Below, piece after piece: positions 26,639 to 35,911 of a DNA stretch of 64,000 nucleotides (position 1 is its first letter; every line of letters begins with the position of its first letter). The position numbers and the translations under genes are program-made. Origin of the DNA: Methanocorpusculum sp. UBA424 (lineage in GTDB: Archaea; Halobacteriota; Methanomicrobia; Methanomicrobiales; Methanocorpusculaceae). The stretch covers positions 62,001-126,000 of the forward strand of contig DAHC01000015.1 of assembly GCA_002498375.1 (NCBI GenBank), read 5' to 3'. The notes under the pieces were generated by a model. The model did not search any database, was not told the DNA's origin, and worked only from the letters and a program-made list of their open reading frames with translations.

Positions 26639-27249
26639 TCTTTATCGACAACGGTATATCCTTCTACGGTGCGTTCCCAGATCCCGTGCATAAGCATTTT
26701 GATCTTCTCATACGTCTCGAAGGGGATCTTGATCGGATCGAGATACTCCGTTCCAAGACGCGGCACGAAGATCAGCGATCGGCCTTCGCAGGCGAAACGG
26801 TCCTCGGCATAATAGAGAGCATCAGGGATGATCTTTTCCTTTTTTGCCTCCATTTCACGGAGGATGGAATCCTTCACGAGTTCGATGATCCGGTCATCCA
26901 GTTTGTCACGGAAGATGAAGATCTTCTCGCGCATATCATCCTGCGTGTGGACCAGCCGCATTCTGATCTCGGAGAGAAGATGCGCGGGCAAAACATTCGG
27001 CAGGTCTACTGTGCGGTCGGTTGAATCCGGCTGGAAATAGAGGGAGAACTTTTCGTTCAGGTCATGATAAAGGATCGGATATTCAACGGCCCCGGAAAAG
27101 CCGCAGTTATTGCAGACGAGGGTTGTCAGTGATCCGTCGAGGAATTTCTCGCGAATGTCGTGGTTCGATGCGTTGATACTTTTGTAGAGCGTGAACTCCT
27201 GTTTTGCCCCGCATTTTGGGCAGGTGATGACGTGGACTTCTGATTTCAT
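26623..27249 (-). CDS. CpXC domain protein, paralogue
   Basis: 208 residues with CPKCGAKQ near residue 10 and CNNCGF near residue 50, matching the CpXC zinc-ribbon layout. The segment EKIFIFRDKLDDRIIELVKD parallels DKIFIFEAGLDDRVIELFKA in its neighbour, which indicates a tandem duplication. Its start touches the pyrK stop (1-bp overlap), so it is part of the pyrD-pyrK-CpXC-CpXC transcription unit. No direct role in pyrimidine synthesis is known. Confidence 0.75.
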   Translation of the reverse strand: MKSEVHVITCPKCGAKQEFTLYKSINASNHDIREKFLDGSLTTLVCNNCGFSGAVEYPILYHDLNEKFSLYFQPDSTDRTVDLPNVLPAHLLSEIRMRLVHTQDDMREKIFIFRDKLDDRIIELVKDSILREMEAKKEKIIPDALYYAEDRFACEGRSLIFVPRLGTEYLDPIKIPFETYEKIKMLMHGIWERTVEGYTVVDKEWIRV

Positions 27250-28004
27250 TACTCTTTCCTCCCGCTTGGTCCGCGGTGATAGTGTGCGAACTCTCCTGTT
27301 TTTATCAGATCCCCGGTAAATACCGGTCCGTCTTTGCAGACTCTAAGGCCGTGTTCATCCATACAGCAGGATCCGCAGACACCTACCGCGCATTTCATGT
27401 ACCGGTGCATCGAGAACTGACCGCGGCTTTCGATGCCTTTTGCGACCAGACGGTCGAGGATGCCTTTCATCATCATCTCGGGACCGCAGACACAGATCGT
27501 ATCGTAGGATACGACATCGATCTGATCAAGGATTCCGGTCACAAATCCGTGGAACCCAAAGGTCCCGTCATCCGTGGCGATTTTGAGGTCGCTGACTTTT
27601 GCAAGATCATCAGCAAAGACAAGCTCTTCGCGGGTTCTCGCCCCGAGGATGAAGGTATCCACTTCGCCGGAAGCCGCCAGAGTAAAGAGCGGGGTGACCC
27701 CGATCCCTCCGCCGATCGCGAGTACTTTGCCGCTCGGCGAAAAACCGTTTCCAAAAGGACCGCGGATGCCAAGTTTATCTCCGGCTTTCAGTGAGAAGAG
27801 GGCCTCCGTAGCGTCCCCGACTTTCATGACGGTGATGGAGTTAGCGGCAGAAAATGCCATCGGGATCTCATCGACTCCCGGGATCCAGACCATGCAGAAC
27901 TGACCGGGTCTGAATGCAAAGAGTTTGTCGAAGACGAATGTTTTCACCGTTGGCGTTTCATTGACCACAGTCGTGATCGTGACGATTTCCGGCATTTCAG
28001 ACAT
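27249..28004 (-). CDS. pyrK: Dihydroorotate dehydrogenase electron transfer subunit
   Basis: 251 residues. An FAD-binding domain with the RPGQF motif is followed by an NAD-binding domain (AIGGGIGVTPL). A C-terminal [2Fe-2S] site has cysteines at CAVGVCGSCC and a fourth in LRVCKDGPVF. It passes electrons between the PyrD flavin and NAD or another acceptor. The start overlaps the end of pyrD by 8 bp, fitting formation of a PyrD-PyrK complex. Confidence 0.93.
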   Translation of the reverse strand: MSEMPEIVTITTVVNETPTVKTFVFDKLFAFRPGQFCMVWIPGVDEIPMAFSAANSITVMKVGDATEALFSLKAGDKLGIRGPFGNGFSPSGKVLAIGGGIGVTPLFTLAASGEVDTFILGARTREELVFADDLAKVSDLKIATDDGTFGFHGFVTGILDQIDVVSYDTICVCGPEMMMKGILDRLVAKGIESRGQFSMHRYMKCAVGVCGSCCMDEHGLRVCKDGPVFTGDLIKTGEFAHYHRGPSGRKE

Positions 28005-28881
28005 GGGCGCACCCCACGATCTCCTCTGCGGGTATCCCGTCTTCGGAGTAAAGGTCGGCAGCTATTTCCGAAAATACATTGACTGAGTCGTAGATCGCGC
28101 TGCCGATCTCAACGGCAGAGGCGCCGGCCATCATCATTTCGAGCACATTGTCGGCACTCGAGATTCCGCCGCACCCGATGATCGGGATATCAACGGCATC
28201 ATACAGGTCGTAGACGCTTCGAACAGCGATCGGGAAGATCGCTTTGCCGGAAAGTCCGCCGAAGACGTTGCCCAGAACCGGGCGGCGCAGTTCGGTCGAG
28301 ATCCGCATTGCCTTCACGGTATTTACTGCGACGATCGCGTCTGCCCCGCCCTCTTCTGCGGCTTTTCCAATTATTTTTATATCGGTCACATTGGGGGTGA
28401 GTTTGACCCAGACGGGTTTATTGTAGGTTTTCACGATCTCGGTGCATTCCCTGACGACACGGGGGTTGACCCCGATGGATGCCCCGTATCCTTCCGCGTG
28501 CGGGCACGAGAGGTTCAGCTCGAATGCGGCCGCATCCGGAAACCAGGAAGCAACGGTCCCAAACTCCTCTGGAGTTCCGCCGAAGATGCTGACAACGACC
28601 GGCTCTCCCTTGAGGGGGGCGATCTCCTCAACGAAGTCTTTGGACGGGTTTGGCAGTCCCATGGCATTGATGAGTCCGCCGTCGACCGGGATGAGGGCAG
28701 GTCCGTGATGACCGGGGATCGCTTTCGGGCCGATGGATTTTGTCACGACACCCCCTGCACCGAGATTGAGCATTCGTTTTAATGATGCACCGGTGGTCCC
28801 GAGGATCCCTGCCGCAAGCAGCATATGATTTCTGAGAGGGACGCCGGCGATCTCCTCTTCTGGTAGTTTTATCTGGATCAT
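27997..28881 (-). CDS. pyrD: Dihydroorotate dehydrogenase catalytic subunit (class 1B)
   Basis: 294 residues from the ATG at 28881; the frame extends 28 codons upstream but the conserved start MIQIKLPEEEIAGVPLRN fits this ATG. FMN and substrate features are LNLSCPHAEGYG (with the Cys expected for class 1 enzymes), KLTPNVTD and IGCGGISSADN. It oxidizes dihydroorotate to orotate in pyrimidine synthesis. It is divergent from argH with a 142-bp promoter region between them. Confidence 0.93.
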   Translation of the reverse strand: MIQIKLPEEEIAGVPLRNHMLLAAGILGTTGASLKRMLNLGAGGVVTKSIGPKAIPGHHGPALIPVDGGLINAMGLPNPSKDFVEEIAPLKGEPVVVSIFGGTPEEFGTVASWFPDAAAFELNLSCPHAEGYGASIGVNPRVVRECTEIVKTYNKPVWVKLTPNVTDIKIIGKAAEEGGADAIVAVNTVKAMRISTELRRPVLGNVFGGLSGKAIFPIAVRSVYDLYDAVDIPIIGCGGISSADNVLEMMMAGASAVEIGSAIYDSVNVFSEIAADLYSEDGIPAEEIVGCAHV

Positions 28882-28997
28882 TGTATTTCTTGCAGGTACT
28901 ATTCGCGGTTTGGGGTTATGTAATTCTCTATCATTGTGTGGGGAGAACTTTTCCTTTGCCGGCAAAGACTCTCAACCATTTTAACTCCTCCGAACCA

Positions 28998-29007
28998 AAT
29001 ATATAAA
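28998..29007 (+). promoter_or_regulatory. TATA-like box for argH-gatD-gatE
   Basis: AATATATAAA lies only 17-26 nt before the argH ATG, so the transcript is probably leaderless. This is the strongest TATA match in the short pyrD-argH interval. Confidence 0.5.
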
Positions 29008-29023
29008 CAGGTTTAACGTTTAC

Positions 29024-30502
29024 ATGGCAAAAGATCAGATACGTAACGGACGGCTGGAGGGGGAAAGATCTGCCTTGATCGAGCAGTATCTATCCTCTAT
29101 GGAGGCGGACAAACAGATAGCAGAAAGCGACATCAGAGTTGACATCGCGCATATTCTGATGCTTCGAAAACAGAACTTGATCGACGGAGCATCCGCGAAA
29201 AAACTCCTGACGGCTCTGCTGGGATACCTGGAAAACGGGCTCCCCGAGAATGCATTTGATATGACCCGCGAGGATATCCATGCCGGAATCGAGGCACAGC
29301 TCATCGCCGATGCCGGCTCGGATGCCGGGGGCCGCATGCACCTTGGCCGCAGCAGAAACGACGAGGTGGCGACCTGTCTTCGGATGCGGACCCGCGAACT
29401 CCTTATCGATACCCTGACTGCATTATTTGAGCTGCGGCAGTCGCTCATATCCCGTGCAGAGGAGCACACAACCACAATAATGCCCGGTTTTACGCATCTT
29501 CAGCATGCTCAGCCGACAACACTCGCCCATTATCTTCTTGCCTACGAAAGCCTCTTTGCCCGTGACACGTCCCGTCTCTTCGATGCCTATACTCGTGTAA
29601 ATATCTCCCCGCTTGGCTCAGCTGCCTTTGCCGGAACGGGTTTTCCGATCGACAGGAATCTCACTGCCGAATATCTCGGATTTGCAAACCCCATGGAAAA
29701 CAGCATGGATGCCGTCGCGAACCGCGATTTTATCGCCGAAACACTCAGCGATCTTGCGATCCTGATGACAAACATCAGCAGAATGTGTGAAGAGCTGATC
29801 CTCTGGTCGACCTCGTTTGTAAAGTTCGTTAATCTGAATGATGCCTACTGCTCGACGAGCAGCATCATGCCTCAGAAGAAAAACCCGGACACTCTCGAGA
29901 TCATGCGGGCGAAAAGCGCCGCTGTGATCGGTGAACTTACCGCAGCTCTCACGCTGATAAAATCCCTTCCGATGAGCTATAACCGCGATCTGCAGGATCT
30001 GAATCCGCATTTATGGAATGCGTTCCGTCAGACAAATATGTCGCTTCCCCTTCTGGCAGAAATCATTTCTACTGCCGAGTTCAACGTGCCAGTGATGAAA
30101 AAGCAGGCAACGGTCGGCAATACTACCGCCACCGAGCTTGCCGATTTCCTTGTGCGGGAGTATAACATTCCGTTCAGAACCGCCCACAACATAGTCGGCA
30201 GGGCGGTGAAACTCGGTTCTCTCGATCTCGACGTAGTGGATAGTGCGGCAAAAGAGCTTGCGGGCATCTCACTCAAAGAAAAGGGCCTGACCGAAGAAAC
30301 GATCAAGAAGGTCCTTCATCCGGTAACTATTCTCCGGCAGAAGCAGAGTTTCGGTTCGCCGAATCCGAAGATGATGAAAAAAGCCGTAAAAGTGGCGGAT
30401 ATCCGTCTGGTCCAGGATCAGGTGACCGGGGATATCCTGCAGGATCAGCTGAGAGATGCTGATGAAAAAATGAAAACAGCTATACAGGAACTAGATTTAT
30501 GA
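29024..30502 (+). CDS. argH: Argininosuccinate lyase
   Basis: 492 residues. The fumarase-superfamily signature SSIMPQKKNPDTLEIM (near residue 285) carries the catalytic Ser loop. GRSRNDEVAT and TIMPGFTHLQHAQPTT are the substrate-binding motifs. It splits argininosuccinate into arginine and fumarate. The stop overlaps gatD by 4 bp, placing it in an operon with the tRNA amidotransferase genes. The link is organisational rather than metabolic. Confidence 0.96.
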   Translation: MAKDQIRNGRLEGERSALIEQYLSSMEADKQIAESDIRVDIAHILMLRKQNLIDGASAKKLLTALLGYLENGLPENAFDMTREDIHAGIEAQLIADAGSDAGGRMHLGRSRNDEVATCLRMRTRELLIDTLTALFELRQSLISRAEEHTTTIMPGFTHLQHAQPTTLAHYLLAYESLFARDTSRLFDAYTRVNISPLGSAAFAGTGFPIDRNLTAEYLGFANPMENSMDAVANRDFIAETLSDLAILMTNISRMCEELILWSTSFVKFVNLNDAYCSTSSIMPQKKNPDTLEIMRAKSAAVIGELTAALTLIKSLPMSYNRDLQDLNPHLWNAFRQTNMSLPLLAEIISTAEFNVPVMKKQATVGNTTATELADFLVREYNIPFRTAHNIVGRAVKLGSLDLDVVDSAAKELAGISLKEKGLTEETIKKVLHPVTILRQKQSFGSPNPKMMKKAVKVADIRLVQDQVTGDILQDQLRDADEKMKTAIQELDL

Positions 30503-31734
30503 CTCTGAACAATAGTGATCCGGTATCCGTAATGTTTGCGGGAATCGAGATGGACGGTATTTTTATCAACCGTTCCGGTGAACATGCGATCGTAAAACTT
30601 TCGAGCGGTTACAACATCTGTGTCCCCGAATCCTTCTGCTCGCCTAAGGAAAAGACTGCCTCTGTGGAAAAACCGGCAGTACTTCCTTTGAAGCAGGATG
30701 CATCTCTGCCGCTTCTCTCAATAATCTCGACCGGCGGAACGATCGCAAGTACGGTCGATTACCGGACAGGCGCCGTTTCATCCAAGTTTACCGCCGAAGA
30801 TATTCTCCGAAGCATCCCTGAACTTGCAGGAATAGCCAGATATCACACACTCCAGCCTTTCCAGGTCCTTTCAGAAAACATGAATCCTGCCATGTGGCAG
30901 GAGCTTGCCCGAACTATTCACGATGAAATTCTCAAAGGCGCACAGGGGATCATTGTCACCCACGGGACGGATACGATGCTTTACAGCGCAGCCGCTGTTT
31001 CCTTTATGCTGAGTACGCCGGTCCCGATCGTCTTTGTCGGAGCTCAGCGGAGTGCCGACCGTCCAAGCAGTGATAACGCAATGAATGCGATCTGTTCTGC
31101 ACAAGCAGCGGTCAGCGATCTTGGCGAAGTGGTTGTCTGTATGCATGCGACCGAGAGCGATACGATGTGCGCTCTTCACCGGGCGACCCGCGTCCGCAAA
31201 AACCACACCTCCCGGCGTGATGCGTTCCAGAGCATCGGGCGCGAGCCGGTCGGCGGGATAGAATATCCGGAAGGAACGGTCGTTCTTGCAAAAGATGCCG
31301 TTCTTCGCGGAACAGAAGAACTTCGTCTCTCCGACAATCTTGAATCAAACTGCGGTCTTCTTCAGTATTACCCGGGAATGAATCCCGCCGTCATCGACGC
31401 ATTCAAAGGCTGCAAAGGTCTTGTGATCGCTGGAACGGGTCTTGGACATGTGGGAACCGATTGTATCGCGAGTATCAAAGGCCTGACAACCGCCGGCACG
31501 ACCGTTGTTATGACATCGCAGTGTCAGGCGGGAAATGTGTGTGACCGCGTTTATGAGACCGGGCGCGACCTTCTGGATGCGGGCGTTATCGAAGGGGGCA
31601 GTATGCTTCCGGAAGTCGCACTCGTAAAACTGATGTGGGTTCTTGGAAATGCCACCCGCAAAGAGGATATCAAGCGCCTTATGCAGACGAATCTCAAGGG
31701 TGAACTAGAGTATGATCTCTGGAGGTGTGCATAA
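30499..31734 (+). CDS. gatD: Glutamyl-tRNA(Gln) amidotransferase subunit D
   Basis: 411 residues. A short N-terminal domain (about residues 1-75) is followed by an L-asparaginase-like domain with ISTGGTIASTVDY and VTHGTDTMLYSA, the two catalytic threonine motifs. It releases ammonia from glutamine or asparagine for transfer to Glu-tRNA(Gln). GatD is specific to archaea. It overlaps gatE at TAATG and argH at ATGA. Confidence 0.96.
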   Translation: MTLNNSDPVSVMFAGIEMDGIFINRSGEHAIVKLSSGYNICVPESFCSPKEKTASVEKPAVLPLKQDASLPLLSIISTGGTIASTVDYRTGAVSSKFTAEDILRSIPELAGIARYHTLQPFQVLSENMNPAMWQELARTIHDEILKGAQGIIVTHGTDTMLYSAAAVSFMLSTPVPIVFVGAQRSADRPSSDNAMNAICSAQAAVSDLGEVVVCMHATESDTMCALHRATRVRKNHTSRRDAFQSIGREPVGGIEYPEGTVVLAKDAVLRGTEELRLSDNLESNCGLLQYYPGMNPAVIDAFKGCKGLVIAGTGLGHVGTDCIASIKGLTTAGTTVVMTSQCQAGNVCDRVYETGRDLLDAGVIEGGSMLPEVALVKLMWVLGNATRKEDIKRLMQTNLKGELEYDLWRCA

Positions 31735-33563
31735 TGGATTATGAAGCGATTGGTCTGAAGGCCGGCCTGGAGATCCACCAGCAGCTCAACACCAAAGAAA
31801 AACTCTTCTGTCACTCTCCGACTGTGATCCGCGACTCAGCCGAACACACCGGAGAGGTGAGCAGATATCTCCGGATCGCAACGTCCGAGATGGGCGACGT
31901 GGATCGTGCGGCAAAAGAAGAGCTGATGAATCAGCGCCTGTTTACCTACTACACGTATGATTCCACCGGTCTTGTCGAGATCGACGAAGAGCCGCCTGCT
32001 CCGCTGAATCCGGATGCACTTGACGTCGTCTTAACGATCGCCAAGATGTTTAATATGACTCCTCTTCCGGAGATCCACACGATGCGAAAGATGATCGTCG
32101 ACGGTTCGGCAACCAGCGGTTTCCAGAGAACAGCCCTTGTCGCGCTGAACGGAGCGATCGAGCATGCATGCAGGGTCGAAACGGTCGCAGTAGAAGAGGA
32201 GGCATGTCAGCGTGTCGAAGACACGATCTTCTCCGTCGACAGACTGGGGATCCCGCTCATCGAGATCACCACTTCTCCATGCATGAAGACTCCCGATGAG
32301 GTCCATGATATTGCCCAGTATATCGGGATGACGCTTCGGTCGACCGGCAGGGTCAAGCGTGGTATCGGCACGATCCGTCAGGATGTCAACGTCTCGATTC
32401 GGGACGGTGCCCGGGTTGAGATAAAAGGTGTTCAGGAGCTCGATCTCATCGCAGAGGTCGTCCGCCGCGAGGTACAGAGGCAGCTTTCTCTTATTGCCAT
32501 CAGGGATGAACTGCTGGCAAGAAATGCCATGGTGAACGGAGAAGTATATGATGTCACTACCGTCTTTGCAAAGACTCAGTCTCAGGTCCTGAAAAAAGCC
32601 CGCGTGATCCTTGGAACCGTTCTTCACGGATTCAACGGGCTTGTTGGTCTTGAGATCCAGCCGGGCCGCCGTCTGGGGTCGGAGATGTCCGACTACGCAA
32701 AGAAATGCGGTGTCGGCGGCCTCTTCCACACCGATGAGCTGCCTGCCTACGGCGTTACCGAAGAGGAGGTCTTTGTCCTTAAAGAAACGCTCGGTGCAGG
32801 ACCGAATGACGCCGTCATTATCGTCGCATCCACCGAGCAGAAATGCCGATGCGCCATGCAGATGATCATCCGCCGTGCGAAGATGGCCTTTGAAGGCGTC
32901 CCTGAAGAGACTCGAAAGATGCTTGAGGGCGGCTCGACCGCTTACATGCGTCCGCTTCCGGGTGCTGCACGTATGTATCCGGAGACCGATATTCTGCCGG
33001 TCCCGGTCACCAAAGAGTATTGGGACAGTATTGCGACCCCTGAACTTCTGTCAGTAAAAGCGGAACGTTTTGTCACTGAGTACGGCCTTGATGCCGGCAT
33101 GGCCAGACAGATGGCGTTCTCCGAAAAACTTCCGCTGTTCGAGCGCGCAGTTTCCGAAGGAATCCGCCCGGTGTTTGCGGCAAGAACGATCCTTGCCTCG
33201 CTGAAAGAGTTGTCGCGGGCAGGCATCTCCCCGGACGCTTTATCCGATGACTCGATCATTTCGGTGATGAAGACCGTTGAAGCAGGAAATGCGGCAAAAG
33301 AAGCCGTTTTGGATATTCTTACGGCATGCGCCAAGGGAATGTCGGTATCCGATGCCGTCAGCCGTGTTGCCCCGGCATTCTCCCGCGAAGAACTTCAGGA
33401 TCTGGTGCACGGTATCGTGAATGATCGTATGGAGTTTATTCGTACACGCGGGAAGGCTGCTCTCGGTCCCGTTATGGGGGTAGTTATGAAGGAAGTCCGT
33501 GGACGGATCGATGGAAAAGTGGTTTCCGAAGTACTGGATGAGGAACTCGGCCGTATCCTCTGA
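31734..33563 (+). CDS. gatE: Glutamyl-tRNA(Gln) amidotransferase subunit E
   Basis: 609 residues from the ATG at 31734, preceded by GGAGGTG; a GTG nine bases earlier is less likely. LKAGLEIHQQLNTKEKLFCHSP at the start and the central GTIRQDVNVSI, EIKGVQELDLI match GatB/GatE catalytic cores. A GatE-specific AspRS-like insert and a C-terminal YqeY-like tail follow. It activates Glu-tRNA(Gln) with ATP and amidates it using GatD ammonia. Confidence 0.96.
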   Translation: MDYEAIGLKAGLEIHQQLNTKEKLFCHSPTVIRDSAEHTGEVSRYLRIATSEMGDVDRAAKEELMNQRLFTYYTYDSTGLVEIDEEPPAPLNPDALDVVLTIAKMFNMTPLPEIHTMRKMIVDGSATSGFQRTALVALNGAIEHACRVETVAVEEEACQRVEDTIFSVDRLGIPLIEITTSPCMKTPDEVHDIAQYIGMTLRSTGRVKRGIGTIRQDVNVSIRDGARVEIKGVQELDLIAEVVRREVQRQLSLIAIRDELLARNAMVNGEVYDVTTVFAKTQSQVLKKARVILGTVLHGFNGLVGLEIQPGRRLGSEMSDYAKKCGVGGLFHTDELPAYGVTEEEVFVLKETLGAGPNDAVIIVASTEQKCRCAMQMIIRRAKMAFEGVPEETRKMLEGGSTAYMRPLPGAARMYPETDILPVPVTKEYWDSIATPELLSVKAERFVTEYGLDAGMARQMAFSEKLPLFERAVSEGIRPVFAARTILASLKELSRAGISPDALSDDSIISVMKTVEAGNAAKEAVLDILTACAKGMSVSDAVSRVAPAFSREELQDLVHGIVNDRMEFIRTRGKAALGPVMGVVMKEVRGRIDGKVVSEVLDEELGRIL

Positions 33564-33630
33564 GGATATACAGGTGAAGCATAGAGATATGTTTAAGTGA
33601 ATAGGGCACTAACAAAATACGGAGTTCAAT

Positions 33631-33909
33631 ATGGGTAAGACAGGAAGTATCAACTGGCACCAGGTAAAAGGTGTCAACGGTCAGATTCGCCTTGTCCCGC
33701 AGAAAGAGGGAGAGGTCAAAAAGCCCGGACCGAATCAGAGATTCAAGAGAGCAAGCATCGTCTCGAAGATTGAGAGCCGCATGGCAAACAATCCTCAGCA
33801 GGGACGTGGACGCGGACGCGGTCCGAAGATCGCCGACCAGCGTATCCGCCGCCGGATCCGCCGCTCGAAGAAATCCATGATGGGCGCAAAAGCAAAAGCA
33901 AAGCGTTAA
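33631..33909 (+). CDS. Small basic protein (DUF5350-like)
   Basis: 92 residues, rich in Arg and Lys, starting MGKTGSINWHQVKG with GQIRLVPQKEGEVKKPGPNQ after it. The C-terminal half is a run of basic residues (IRRRIRRSKKS). I recognise this as a methanogen family that I believe is DUF5350, of unknown function. The composition suggests nucleic-acid or ribosome binding. It is followed by a long AT-rich region and a fold-back element. Confidence 0.75.
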   Translation: MGKTGSINWHQVKGVNGQIRLVPQKEGEVKKPGPNQRFKRASIVSKIESRMANNPQQGRGRGRGPKIADQRIRRRIRRSKKSMMGAKAKAKR

Positions 33910-34078
33910 CATTTCTCATCAATTTTTCATTAACATCAATACATGATGCGGAATCCCGCGTCATTATTTTTCTCTTGTTTGTAAAATCAGCTTTGTTTTT
34001 CGGATTTTACTTTCGCAGCTTTTCTTTTCAGCAAAATCTTGGGTATTTTTCAAGCCGCTGCGAGAATTAAAAGAGGAC

Positions 34079-34555
34079 TTACGCGGTGTGATCTCAAATG
34101 AGAAAACTGACGTAATTATGAGACGTACTTCGATTTCTTGTATGGTATTCGTTGTGACACAAGAGAAAAACCAACCGCGAATCTCCGCGAATAAACGCCA
34201 ATCGCATTTTCCTTACGTTCGGGTGCTCTGCTCCGGCTTATCGCCTACGCAGGAATCGCACCCTCACTTGAAAAATGCTATCGGAAAAACCCGCGTGCGG
34301 GTTTTTCTGTTGTTTCATTATTTTTTTGATTACACACAAAGACAAGTTTACGGAGAGAAAAACCGGCACGCCGGTTTTTCCCAGCATTTTTCCAGACGAC
34401 GTGCGATTCCTGCGTAGGCGATAAGCCGGAGCAGAGCACGACGGCGCAAGAAAAATGCGATTCGCGAGAATTCGCGGAGATTCGCGGTTAAATAATCTTT
34501 TGTTTTCACACACAACAGACTCCTTCCGAATTCGATTGAGGATAACACCGCGTAA
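34079..34555. repeat. Fold-back repeat element, copy A (about 480 bp, MITE-like)
   Basis: Ends are inverted: TTACGCGGTGT at 34079-34089 and ACACCGCGTAA at 34545-34555. Inside, two arms of about 135 bp (about 34173-34312 and 34356-34489) are imperfect inverted repeats of each other. Both contain CGCCTACGCAGGAATCGCA (or its complement) and a perfect GC hairpin flanked by A and T runs. The reverse complement of this element matches copy B (38639-39122) along its length, by eye roughly 90 percent in the core. No transposase is present. Short frames inside it are products of the repeat. Confidence 0.85.
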
Positions 34556-34584
34556 CACCTCTAAAAAAAGTATAGTTCGAGAGT

Positions 34585-35835
34585 TCAGGCCGAGATCCGT
34601 TCGCCGATCAGATAATGGCGGCGGTGTCCGGTGATTTTTACCGTTATCCCGGTTCCGATCTCGAGATTTTCCATGATAACGATGTTCTGATACGTTCTGT
34701 CCCGCGCCGTAACGCTTCCTGCTTTTACTACTTCCGTCACGACTGCCGTCATAATATGGCCGATCAGTGCCGCGTTATTGGCGTCATATACCTCGTTTGC
34801 TGCATCGGTAAGCTCCCGCGACCTCTGCTTTTTGACCGGCTCCGGGATTTTTTTCATCTTTGCCGCCGGAGTGTTCGGGCGAACGGAAAAACGCGTGATG
34901 TTTACCTTTCCGGGTCTTGTCCGCCTGATCTGTTCTGCGGACTTTGCAGCGTCTTCGTCCGTTTCACCGGAAAATCCCGCAATATAATCCGTACTTATCC
35001 TGATCTCCGGGAACGCTATGCGTGCCCTTTGACAGATCTCTTCGTACTGGGCCGAGGTATAGCGCCGCCCCATCAGCCTGAGGACCGCGTCCGATCCCGA
35101 CTGGATCGGGATGTGCAGAAACAGAAATATCTTCGGGTCTTTGAGCGCGTCAAGAAAATCATCGAGGATAGGAAGAAGCGTGTCGGGATTTGCCATCCCG
35201 ATCCGGATCATGAAATTCCCGGGGATCGCGCAGAGTTTTCGCAGGAGATCCGGGAGCCGTTGTCCGTCGTTTCGGTCAAGGCCCCACGACGATGTATCCT
35301 GTGCCGTCAGCTGGATTTCCGTAGCTCCCGCTTCAATGATGCTTTTTGCCTGACGAACGATGTCTTCGGCTGAAAAACTCACCAGCTTTCCCCGTGCGAT
35401 CCGCGTGATGCAGTATGTACAGTGCCCATTGCATCCCCTGGCGATCTGGAGAACGGCATTTGTTCCAACATGAGCCGTTCCGACCTCCATATAACAGGAA
35501 TGGATAAGGGCCGGATCGATGATATGGATATCGGGGTATCGTCTGCGGAGCACGTCCGCGGCGACCGGCGGCAGACATCCGGTGACGAAAAGGAGTTTGC
35601 CCGCGTATAAATCGAGACGTTCGTACATATGCTGCTCGGTTTTGTCGATCACCACGCAGGTATTAATGAGTATTCCGTCTGCTTCTTCAGCGGACGATGC
35701 CGGCACGCATCCCTGGTTCCTCGCGATCTCCATGAGTTTCTCGGTATCTCCCGCATTGTAGGTACACCCGTAGGTTTCCGTGTAGAGGGATATATTTTTG
35801 AGAAGCTTTAGTGACTCGGCGGTTTCTGCGTCCAT
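34585..35835 (-). CDS. Threonylcarbamoyladenosine tRNA methylthiotransferase (e-MtaB/CDKAL1-like radical SAM)
   Basis: 416 residues from the ATG at 35835. A longer start at 35859 lies too close to the predicted TATA box. An N-terminal UPF0004 domain starts at YTETYGCTYNAGDTE and has further cysteines in NTCVV and VTGCLP. The radical SAM motif is ARGCNGHCTYCITR. A C-terminal TRAM domain ends the protein. It would add a methylthio group to t6A at position 37 of tRNAs. The stop lies 29 bp from the end of repeat copy A. Confidence 0.9.
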   Translation of the reverse strand: MDAETAESLKLLKNISLYTETYGCTYNAGDTEKLMEIARNQGCVPASSAEEADGILINTCVVIDKTEQHMYERLDLYAGKLLFVTGCLPPVAADVLRRRYPDIHIIDPALIHSCYMEVGTAHVGTNAVLQIARGCNGHCTYCITRIARGKLVSFSAEDIVRQAKSIIEAGATEIQLTAQDTSSWGLDRNDGQRLPDLLRKLCAIPGNFMIRIGMANPDTLLPILDDFLDALKDPKIFLFLHIPIQSGSDAVLRLMGRRYTSAQYEEICQRARIAFPEIRISTDYIAGFSGETDEDAAKSAEQIRRTRPGKVNITRFSVRPNTPAAKMKKIPEPVKKQRSRELTDAANEVYDANNAALIGHIMTAVVTEVVKAGSVTARDRTYQNIVIMENLEIGTGITVKITGHRRHYLIGERISA

Positions 35836-35860
35836 GTATACCTTACTATATCTGCCCACA

Positions 35861-35880
35861 GATAAATAATTAAATAGTAT
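35861..35880. promoter_or_regulatory. AT-rich divergent promoter of ppk and the MtaB-like gene
   Basis: The stretch GATAAATAATTAAATAGTAT offers a TATA-like box on each strand: ATTATTTAT on the minus strand and TAAATAGTA on the plus strand. Spacing to the two start codons (31 and about 37 nt) suits both genes and supports ATG 35835 as the MtaB start. Confidence 0.45.
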
Positions 35881-35911
35881 TCCAACTATCTTTTAGAACG
35901 AGAGAATCAAT

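Noticed and set aside
34238..34558. Frames of about 60-110 codons inside the fold-back elements (also at 38629-38959)
   Set aside because: They read through inverted repeats in several frames, and similar peptides arise from both arms and both copies. They are better explained as translations of the repeat.
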